A DNA stretch of 64,000 nt from assembly GCF_013394655.1 (NCBI RefSeq), contig NZ_CP053351.1, positions 1,704,501 to 1,768,500 of the forward strand. The letters are read 5' to 3'. The DNA comes from Winogradskyella schleiferi (GTDB taxonomy: Bacteria > Bacteroidota > Bacteroidia > Flavobacteriales > Flavobacteriaceae). Shown here one piece after another: positions 19,545 through 26,321 of the stretch (positions are counted from its first letter, which is position 1; each line of letters opens with the position of its first letter). A model generated the notes under the pieces. The model had not been told where the DNA came from. It saw nothing but the letters and a program-made list of their open reading frames with translations, and searched no databases. The position numbers were made by a program, and so were the translations under genes.

Positions 19545-20689
19545 TTAGTTGACTGCTAAATCGTTTTTTGATGGTAATTTTGGAAATGAAGAATGAGGTT
19601 CGGCTTGGTATCAATTGACCACGGAACTAATGTCCGACTTTTGTTGCAGGTAGCGATGATCACTACGCCAGCCCAAATCTTGGATGGTCACTTTCATTTC
19701 TTTTTCGAACCTGATGGGGTCCTCAATATGCCATCTGTACATTCCAAAGCGTTGCTGCGAATTGTAAAGTCCGTCAGGTTGTATAATTTGATGCAATCCA
19801 GCATAGGCCTTTGTGTAACTTTCGTATTTCTTTTCTTTTTTGTTCTCAAAATTGTAGGATCCTAAAAAATAATCTTCAGTTCCAGTCCCGGCTATTGTTG
19901 GAAACTTTTTATCGTCATCCAAAAAGAATTTGATTTCGCCTTCACCCCACCAACCTTTGTTGTTGACTTGCCACGCCATAAATGTGCCAACATATTGACC
20001 TTTCCCTTTGGATGCTATCAACCAAGGTATGCAATGCATCTTCTGTTGAGTTACTGCGTCTGAATTGTACATGAAAATAAGCCGCATCCTCAGGAATTTC
20101 AGTAAGCGGGTAATTTATTTGGTAATAGAGAAACATTTCTCGTGTATCTAAATTCTCCATCGTTATTTTACATTTTTTACGAAAAGGCATTGGCCAATAC
20201 GAATTGAAAGCACTCCCAGGATTCACGGTAATTGGCATCGAGTTTAACGGTGCATCATCGCCCCAGCCCATGCCGAAAAATCGCCAACAGGGACTTCAAT
20301 AGAGGGTTCTTTTTCATCATCCCAATAGAATCTTAAGATTTGTCATCCATATGTTTTGTCATCCATATGTGTTGTATTCATCCACTATCGGTAATTTCAG
20401 CTAAGATAAAGGTTTGTCCAGCTTCAATTTTGACCGATGGACTTACTTTCCACTCCTGTCCTAAATCACGTGCAGCATGACTTCCGGTACTGTTACCTAA
20501 TTCTGCCATTCCACCTTTCCCAGGTTCACCAGTAAAATTTTCAGGGCTAATGGATCTTGTTTTGGCATCAGAAAGCAAAAAGATATTGCCCAATGTTGGG
20601 TTTAGACCATCATTCTTAGATTTTTGGGCAATTAGAGTTCCTGTGGAACAGATAAGTATCAGAGCTGAAGCGAGCGTAGCAAGTTTCAT
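19545..20689 (-). pseudogene. Decayed GH172 (DUF2961) gene
   Basis: The remains of a ~380-residue GH172 enzyme can be followed in three frames. An intact signal peptide and RSISPENFTGEPGKGGMA segment end at an in-frame TGA (20378-20380) just before IQHIWMT. A perfect 16-bp tandem duplication (20339-20370) then disturbs the frame. One T is missing from a T-run at 20276-20280 (VPVGDF/FGMGWGDD). One extra base near 20010 separates DALHTLVDSI from KGKGQYVGT. A TGA at 19611 stands where the family has Trp (VVN-W-YQAEPH). The catalytic block GEGEIKFF ... GTGTEDY survives. It is first in the operon, directly behind two LacI operators, so its loss is recent enough that the promoter still serves the genes behind it. 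Confidence 0.92.
20339..20370. repeat. Perfect 16-bp tandem duplication inside the GH172 pseudogene
   Basis: Two exact copies (20339-20354 and 20355-20370) of TTTGTCATCCATATGT lie head to tail at the HIWMT motif. A duplication of 16 bp is not a multiple of three and so breaks the frame. Confidence 0.9.
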
Positions 20690-20699
20690 AATTATAAAT

Positions 20700-20711
20700 T
20701 TAAACGTTTAA
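20700..20711. promoter_or_regulatory. LacI-type operator 1 of the sugar operon
   Basis: A perfect TTAAACGTTTAA palindrome 11 bp before the start codon of the decayed GH172 gene, where a bound repressor would block the operon. Confidence 0.8.
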
Positions 20712-20756
20712 GCGTTTTTATATAAAATTAAGATTTAAGGATTTCAAATATATAAT

Positions 20757-20768
20757 TTAAACGTTTAA
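20757..20768. promoter_or_regulatory. LacI-type operator 2 of the sugar operon
   Basis: A second perfect TTAAACGTTTAA, centred 57 bp from the first. The pair lies in the 149-bp gap between the operon and the lacI-family gene and could be bound cooperatively. Confidence 0.8.
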
Positions 20769-20838
20769 GTAAAAAATATAATTAAAAAAAAACAATTTTT
20801 TAGTATTTAAAATTAGATTATGGGAATTAATGAGAGCC

Positions 20839-21852
20839 TTAATTACTGGATTCTCTGTTGACCAAAGTTGTTTCTAGAGTCATTTTAGACAGTTCATGGT
20901 TTGGATTCGCAATTTGATCTAATAAGATGGTCACCGCATTCTTCCCAATCTCCATAAGTGGCTGCTTGACATATGTTAATGGACAATAATAAAAATCGAA
21001 AGCTTCTGCGGCATCGAAAACAATAACTGAAACGTCTTTTGGGACTTTCAATTTTAGGGCGTCAATCCGTTTTAGTCCATGGATCGCAAGAGTATTGGTT
21101 GTATATAATATGGCACTTACAGGATTTTCTGAAATCAGTAGTTCATCAACTTTAGCATTGATGTCATCAACTAGATTTGAAAATTTTACTTTTTTAATGT
21201 AATTGTCATGTGTTTCCAATCCCTTATTTTCAATCGCTTCTCTATAACCCCTAATTCTTTCCTTCATGTGGTGCAATTCACTTTCATAAGCAATGAGGCC
21301 AATAGCATTGTGGCCGGATGCAAGCAATTTTTTTGTAGCATCAAAAGTGGCCTTATGATTATTGATTGCTACATAATTGGTATCTATTTCGGGAAAATAA
21401 CGATCAATCAATACAAACGGGATATTTTGTTTTTTTAGTGACTTGATCTGTTCTTGGGTATTTTCTGCTGGCGCAATAATAAAACCATCTACCTGACGAT
21501 TTACTAAAAAAGTGATCAAGTCTGATGATTTGGTTTCATTCTCATCAGAGCTTCCAAAGACTACCGTATAATTATGCTTTTTAGCCTCATCCTCAATTAT
21601 TCTTGCAATATTGGCGAAAAACGGATTGGATATGTCCGCAACTATTAACCCAATGGTGTAGGATTTTCCGCTTTGCAAACTTTTGGCAATTTGATTGGGA
21701 CGGTAATTAAGTGCTTTTGCAATTTTTTTTATTTTCTCAGAAACCTTAGGGCTTATACCGCTATCACTACCTTTAGACAATACATATGAAACAGTTGCTA
21801 CCGAAACATTTGCCTTTTTTGCGATGTCTTTTAGTAAAATTTTTTTGGCCAT
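20839..21852 (-). CDS. LacI family transcriptional regulator
   Basis: This 337-residue regulator has an N-terminal helix-turn-helix (MAKKILLKDIAKKANVSVATVSYVLSKG) and hinge helix (NYRPNQIAKSLQSGKS). A periplasmic-binding-protein-like sensor domain follows (SYTIGLIVADISNPFFANI ... VDGFIIAPAE ... PVSAILYTTNT). The frame extends to a TTG at 21858, but the ATG at 21852 gives the standard MAKK start. It probably senses a pentose or its derivative and controls the downstream locus: four identical TTAAACGTTTAA palindromes sit before itself, before the operon (two) and before a sulfatase. All four have the central CG typical of LacI-family operators. Confidence 0.94.
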   Translation of the reverse strand: MAKKILLKDIAKKANVSVATVSYVLSKGSDSGISPKVSEKIKKIAKALNYRPNQIAKSLQSGKSYTIGLIVADISNPFFANIARIIEDEAKKHNYTVVFGSSDENETKSSDLITFLVNRQVDGFIIAPAENTQEQIKSLKKQNIPFVLIDRYFPEIDTNYVAINNHKATFDATKKLLASGHNAIGLIAYESELHHMKERIRGYREAIENKGLETHDNYIKKVKFSNLVDDINAKVDELLISENPVSAILYTTNTLAIHGLKRIDALKLKVPKDVSVIVFDAAEAFDFYYCPLTYVKQPLMEIGKNAVTILLDQIANPNHELSKMTLETTLVNRESSN

Positions 21853-21868
21853 TTTCAAATATAACTTT

Positions 21869-21880
21869 TTAAACGTTTAA
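21869..21880. promoter_or_regulatory. LacI-type operator at the regulator's own promoter
   Basis: A perfect TTAAACGTTTAA 16 bp upstream of the lacI-family start codon, consistent with autoregulation. Confidence 0.75.
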
Positions 21881-22306
21881 GGGTTCCTTTTATTTTGGAT
21901 ACATATTGAGAAATTTCGGTCCAGAATTAATTTGCCTGTAGGCAAAAAATATTTTTTATGCCACTTAAGTATTGATGCTTAGAATAATGGCAGTAAATGG
22001 TTTACAAACATGTTCAGCTTTTAAAATTAGTAAAGTTTTCAAGCTATTATATTTATTTTTCATTTTGTTTCAGAACGTTGTCTCTCGACCGTGATTCAAA
22101 AATATCACAGTAATTATTCGAGTGTTGCACCTCCACAAGTTACATTATTCATATTTTTACTTTATAATAACCATATCCTGAAAACTGGACTTAGAACGTT
22201 TGAAGATTTGTTATGGTCGACATTTTTATTCTATGATATATTATGACTCATAATGACATCGTTTCTCTTCAAAACAAAACAAACATTGTTGGACTCTTAA
22301 ACTTTT

Positions 22307-22334
22307 GTTAAAAAGGGACTAATTCGGTGTCACT
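22307..22334 (+). repeat. Right copy of 28-bp island-end direct repeat
   Basis: It matches 794-821 at 26 of 28 positions in the same orientation and lies about 60 bp inside the right att core. Candidate arm-type integrase site (inferred). Confidence 0.7.
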
Positions 22335-22393
22335 AAAATTCGAGGTCGCTTCTAAGCCTCTAAAAACCTATAAAAATGAGATTTTGGATAGTT

Positions 22394-22406
22394 CCTCTTT
22401 CTCCGC
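22394..22406 (+). repeat. attR core: copy of tRNA-Ser 3' end
   Basis: An exact second copy of CCTCTTTCTCCGC from the tRNA-Ser 3' end. It is followed by a terminator hairpin as expected behind a tRNA gene, although no tRNA body precedes it. Confidence 0.75.
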
Positions 22407-22412
22407 AAAAGC

Positions 22413-22442
22413 AAACCCATAACGGAAGTTATGGGTTTTTTG
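22413..22442 (+). terminator. Displaced original terminator of tRNA-Ser
   Basis: A perfect stem AAACCCATAAC / GTTATGGGTTT with loop GGAA is followed by a T-run. No plus-strand gene ends here. Joined to the tRNA at the att core it would sit 14 bp behind the tRNA 3' end. Confidence 0.8.
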
Positions 22443-22574
22443 TTTTCAGAAAACACCAAAACTTGCTTTTAAATGTCATAGCTTTTTTGCTTGTTCCAAA
22501 TCATTTATTTTACCGTCAACAGTCGGATCATTTTTAGCAAAGAGGACAATAGTCTTTAAGCTATTTACTCAATA

Positions 22575-23681
22575 TTATATAACGTTGTATTCCAAATCTA
22601 TTATCTCAACGGTTAACCAATGGAAATCGCAGTCTTTAAGTTTCCAGGTAACTGTGCTTTTATTAGGAATTTTAATTCCGTTAAATTCTTTGAAGGATTG
22701 CGTTTCTACCAACCATGATTCCAAAGTTGAATCTTCATCTCCACCATAATAGCGTTTTGCTTCAAAGTTTAGCAATTCACCATTTTCTGTAAAAGTGAAT
22801 AGCCCAGAAACTGTTTCATTATTATATTTGAATGTTGCTTTTGCCGAACTTGAATCCATTAATTCCCAACTTATATAATCATTTAGCGCTGCTGATGGAA
22901 ACCAGCACATTTCACTTAAATACCGAATCATGGAACCGGAATTAACTTTATCATTATCTGAGACATTGACTATGGGAAACAATCCTGCTAGTTTTATAAG
23001 CATTGCGCCCTTTCCATTAACCAATTTATCACGACCGATCATAGAAATCAAAGGCATAGCATCTACAGTTGTTGCCCATACGAATGATGGTTCAGTCACA
23101 TTAAAATACTGCTGCGCTTTAAAAGACATCCATTTACCATTGGGTTTGGTGCGCATCGTTCCAGTTTGTTTTAATTGAACTGTTTCTGATACTTCATGTC
23201 CGAGTGTTCCAGAATTTATTAACCAAAGTTGTACTATTTCAGGTAGGTCTATAAGGTCTGCCTTAGTTATTGTACTATTAACAAAGTGCCTGTTTTCGAG
23301 AATTATAACCTCTGATTCTTTTTGCACCATAATTTTGAACTGATAGTTACCAAAAGCAGAAATTGCAACTAATACAATTATTACATTTATTAGTGTTCCG
23401 AACTTAGCATCTTTCCAGGCGAGCATAATCAAAATTTGAGAAAATAAGACCGCTATAAAAGCTAGATAAAACCATTTTTTATGTCCTAAGAACTGAATTG
23501 CAGAAACAAAAAATAGAATGAAGGCCACTAACCATAATAAACCCATGGATTTTGAAATGCCCAACAATTGTTTTTCCATTGAAGTTGAAAAAAAGGCACT
23601 TATAAAACCCATTAAGTGGATTAGTCCATGAAAACCTAAAAGTATGGCGAATACGTATCTCACATCACTTTTTTTTAACAA
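22575..23681 (-). CDS. DUF6544-like membrane protein
   Basis: About 368 residues. Four hydrophobic segments fill residues ~8-120 (VRYVFAILLGFHGLIHLMGF, LLWLVAFILFFVSAIQFLG, WFYLAFIAVLFSQILIML, LINVIIVLVAISAFG). A soluble beta-rich domain follows (TGTMRTKPNGKWMSFKAQQYF ... FPSAALNDYISWELMDSSSAKATF ... KIPNKSTVTWKL), which matches the DUF6544 family as I remember it. The frame opens with TTG at 23681 and no ATG precedes the first membrane segment; GTG at 23663 is an alternative start. It is the first gene outside the island. Function unknown. Confidence 0.75.
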   Translation of the reverse strand: MLKKSDVRYVFAILLGFHGLIHLMGFISAFFSTSMEKQLLGISKSMGLLWLVAFILFFVSAIQFLGHKKWFYLAFIAVLFSQILIMLAWKDAKFGTLINVIIVLVAISAFGNYQFKIMVQKESEVIILENRHFVNSTITKADLIDLPEIVQLWLINSGTLGHEVSETVQLKQTGTMRTKPNGKWMSFKAQQYFNVTEPSFVWATTVDAMPLISMIGRDKLVNGKGAMLIKLAGLFPIVNVSDNDKVNSGSMIRYLSEMCWFPSAALNDYISWELMDSSSAKATFKYNNETVSGLFTFTENGELLNFEAKRYYGGDEDSTLESWLVETQSFKEFNGIKIPNKSTVTWKLKDCDFHWLTVEIIDLEYNVI

Positions 23682-23718
23682 TTTAATGAATTGACTTTAA
23701 TCCAAAATTTAAAAGTTG

Positions 23719-24177
23719 TTATGTCTTTCCATATTTAATTATAATACCTATTTGTCCTGCATGATACGTGGTATGCGAAATAATTCTACCAAAAGCTTCT
23801 GCTTTACTTTTCGTACCAAATTCTTTAGTTACAACTGTAGTTTCCCAGTCTGAATCTTGCTGTTTTTTTACAATAGACTGTAACACTTTATAGGAATGAT
23901 TCACATAGTCTAACAACTCATTAAGGTTTGTCCATTCTCCAGAGTCTTTTTGAGCAATAACTGTTTTCGCTATTACTTTGGTATGGCTAGCTCCAAATAC
24001 ATTTTTGGCAAAAAGCAATTCAACATCACCAATATGACGGATTAAGAAACCGATACTATTGGGAGAGGGCAATAGTTTTTTTGTCAAATCCTCTTCAGTA
24101 AGATGGTGCAACTGATTTGTAAAGCGTGTTCTTGCTTCTATCCAAAGGTCTAGCAGTAATTGTGTTTTAGTTAACAT
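23719..24177 (-). CDS. DinB/YfiT-like putative metal-dependent protein
   Basis: This 152-residue four-helix-bundle protein has the DinB-type metal triad: His48 (LIRHIGDVE) and His135/His139 (IISHTTYHAGQIG). Such proteins are found as thiol transferases or damage-inducible proteins; no specific reaction can be assigned. It stands 37 bp upstream of the DUF6544-like gene in the same direction. Confidence 0.85.
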   Translation of the reverse strand: MLTKTQLLLDLWIEARTRFTNQLHHLTEEDLTKKLLPSPNSIGFLIRHIGDVELLFAKNVFGASHTKVIAKTVIAQKDSGEWTNLNELLDYVNHSYKVLQSIVKKQQDSDWETTVVTKEFGTKSKAEAFGRIISHTTYHAGQIGIIIKYGKT

Positions 24178-24199
24178 GATTGGTGCGGTATTGAGGTGA

Positions 24200-25078
24200 T
24201 TAAAAAACCAACGGATTAGAATCGTATTTCTTTAAAACAGATAGTAAATCCGTCAAAGGAAGCTCAATAGCGTACACACCTGTATAAGATGGACAAATCA
24301 CGCAATCGTCAAAGTAGAATTCAACATAGGTTTCGTTGAGTACAAAGTTGTTTTTGCTGGCGAAGAAATCTTCTGAAGAAATGTCCCAACACTCATAGTA
24401 CATTTCGCCTTTACCAATTTCTTTATTAATGTTTTCGTTTATGATTTCTACTAACTCTTCTTCTGAACCTTGATTAAAAAAATCCTCATAAGCCATAAAC
24501 ACGCCGTTTTCTAAATCGAAGTTAAAACAGTCGAAAGCATAACTGGGATGCACCGCTCCATTGTAAAAATTCTCTTTGTAAAACAACACGCTTATAAGCC
24601 GGTCATTAACATTATAAATTTTATAATCTATTAATCGTTCCTCTCTGAACGTTTTGGCAGTAATACTATCACATAATAATTTACTTTCTAAAATATCTGC
24701 CTCGGTTTTGGTGATGTTAACGTAATAGTCATTAATAAAATCATTAAAATTTCTGTTCGTTGGCTTATATGATTCATTGAGCAAAGGGTACTTAAAATTA
24801 ATGGTATAATCTTTTTTTTCAACGAGATAATGTTTATCCAAAATCAGTTTTTGAAGCTCTTCACTTTCATCTTTTTTCTCTATGAGTTGTTTTTGCTTTA
24901 ATTCAATCGTTATAGACTTATCCAAAGTTTCAATATCAACATCATCAATTTGAATGGTATCATTTGAAACTTGAATATCCTCCTCAATCACTTCATTGTC
25001 AAAGCTGTTTTCTTCACGATTGTCATCTTTACAAGCTGAAAACATTACAATTAGTACAATAATATATATAAATTTCAT
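24200..25078 (-). CDS. Lipoprotein with DUF3298/RsiV-like domain
   Basis: This 292-residue lipoprotein (VMFSAC lipobox, Cys16) has an acidic linker of about 60 residues. A domain with KDYTINFKYPLLN, DFINDYYVN and the DUF3298-type end (FNFDLENGVFMAYEDFF ... YVEFYFDDCVICPSYTGVYAIELPLTDL) follows. Such domains occur in anti-sigma factor RsiV and in envelope proteins that bind peptidoglycan or lysozyme. Its function here is unknown. Confidence 0.75.
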   Translation of the reverse strand: MKFIYIIVLIVMFSACKDDNREENSFDNEVIEEDIQVSNDTIQIDDVDIETLDKSITIELKQKQLIEKKDESEELQKLILDKHYLVEKKDYTINFKYPLLNESYKPTNRNFNDFINDYYVNITKTEADILESKLLCDSITAKTFREERLIDYKIYNVNDRLISVLFYKENFYNGAVHPSYAFDCFNFDLENGVFMAYEDFFNQGSEEELVEIINENINKEIGKGEMYYECWDISSEDFFASKNNFVLNETYVEFYFDDCVICPSYTGVYAIELPLTDLLSVLKKYDSNPLVF

Positions 25079-25094
25079 AGTCCTTTATTTTGAA

Positions 25095-25550
25095 TTAATT
25101 GTGTCTCATTTTACCTGTAATCTCATCAACTTTAATCTGGAAAACAATTGGTAGATCGTCTTTATATATTTTACTCGAAAATTCACTTATAAAATCCAGC
25201 TTTCTATGTTCTTGGCCAATGATTAGATCTTTGACACCTAAAGAAAAGATGTGCAATTGCGCTTTGGCATGGCTTCCGGAAAGCTCCTTAAACGTGCCAT
25301 GGGCAAGAACCGAATTCCATGAATTAACGGAATCCACTTCAGATACTCCTAGAGATACGTTTTCGTTTTTACGCATAGCTCTAATTTTATGCCCTTCTGC
25401 TGAGTACCCAATAATGACACTATCTTTATTATCATAAAAATAAGTTATTGGCACTACGTATGGTCTGCCTCTATAGATATAGGATATATTTCCTATATAG
25501 TTTGATGCCAGGATTTTTGTGCTTTCTTTTTGATTCAAATTTCTGATCAT
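25095..25550 (-). CDS. PNPOx-like flavin-binding protein
   Basis: This 151-residue split-barrel protein of the pyridoxamine 5'-phosphate oxidase-like family has typical elements: ILASNYIGNISYIYRGRPYVVPITYFYD, IIGYSAEGHKIRAMRKNENVSL and SWNSVLAHGTFKEL. It probably binds FMN or a related cofactor; the substrate is unknown. A TGAT-N4-GTCA box lies 54 bp upstream of the start, the same spacing as in the stress genes further on, so it may belong to that regulon. Confidence 0.88.
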   Translation of the reverse strand: MIRNLNQKESTKILASNYIGNISYIYRGRPYVVPITYFYDNKDSVIIGYSAEGHKIRAMRKNENVSLGVSEVDSVNSWNSVLAHGTFKELSGSHAKAQLHIFSLGVKDLIIGQEHRKLDFISEFSSKIYKDDLPIVFQIKVDEITGKMRHN

Positions 25551-25603
25551 GGCGTTGTTTTTAGAGTTACACCTAAATTATTGAAAATGTTTTATTTAGA
25601 TTA

Positions 25604-25615
25604 TGATATTAGTCA
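25604..25615. promoter_or_regulatory. Candidate Crp/Fnr box before the PNPOx-like gene
   Basis: TGATATTAGTCA has one mismatch to TGAT-N4-ATCA and ends 54 bp before the start codon at 25550. Confidence 0.45.
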
Positions 25616-25634
25616 GTGTCTTTAAATTACATTT

Positions 25635-26222
25635 TTATTTTTTCTTTAATCGTCTTTTATCCCTTAATGCCCAATAAATTCCTTTGACATCTGAAGCCCA
25701 ATTATCGTACATAAAAATGAGCGAGATTTCCTCAAAGGTTTCCAATAAGCCAATGCCAATCATGATATAGAATAGTGGGTAATTAGGTGAGAAAAACAGA
25801 GACCATAAAATAAAAGCACTCTGCATTATAGCAGAAAGCTTAGCCAAATAGGTGTGGAAAGCAGTGGCTTTTCCATATTTGGAATAAGCGATAATCATTT
25901 GTAAAATATAGGGGACAAAAGCAATAAGAATTAAAACAAGATTGGTTTTAATAAAATCGGTTTCATAATAGAATAACCCTATTAATCCTAAAATAAGGGT
26001 GATTTGGTCGCCAAAAGAGTCCAATTGAGAACCTCTAGGACTTGTAATCTTCAATTTTCGTGCTAAATAGCCGTCAATAGCATCTGTTGAATAGCTTACG
26101 AGTAGGAGCCATGTAAAAATTAAGCGTTGGTCGAACCAGACTAGAGCTAATAGAAATGGTGCCGAAAAAATTCTGTAGAATGAAAACCAATCTGCAATGT
26201 TGAAATTTTTGAACGTGAGCAT
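25635..26222 (-). CDS. CDP-alcohol phosphatidyltransferase family protein
   Basis: This 195-residue, multi-helix inner-membrane enzyme carries the full catalytic motif DG-x2-AR-x8-G-x3-D-x3-D (DGYLARKLKITSPRGSQLD and SFGD, about residues 49-71). It transfers a phosphatidyl group from CDP-diacylglycerol to an alcohol such as glycerol phosphate; which alcohol cannot be told. It may be PgsA-like but is better left unnamed. A TGAG-N4-ATCA box lies 49 bp before the start. Confidence 0.88.
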   Translation of the reverse strand: MLTFKNFNIADWFSFYRIFSAPFLLALVWFDQRLIFTWLLLVSYSTDAIDGYLARKLKITSPRGSQLDSFGDQITLILGLIGLFYYETDFIKTNLVLILIAFVPYILQMIIAYSKYGKATAFHTYLAKLSAIMQSAFILWSLFFSPNYPLFYIMIGIGLLETFEEISLIFMYDNWASDVKGIYWALRDKRRLKKK

Positions 26223-26270
26223 TGTTGTAACACTTTAGGTAAAATTATCACATTGCTATTGAATTTAAAA

Positions 26271-26282
26271 TGAGAAATATCA
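26271..26282. promoter_or_regulatory. Candidate Crp/Fnr box before the phosphatidyltransferase gene
   Basis: TGAGAAATATCA has one mismatch to TGAT-N4-ATCA and lies 49 bp before the start at 26222. Confidence 0.4.
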
Positions 26283-26321
26283 GTTAAATATGGAGAAACC
26301 CAAAGCGTGAAAAAACTGCAA

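Larger units (their letters stand above)
21881..22574. other. Right end of the island, no gene
   Basis: This AT-rich stretch contains no convincing coding frame. It holds the right copy of the 28-bp repeat, the attR core and the displaced tRNA terminator, each listed separately. Confidence 0.7.
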
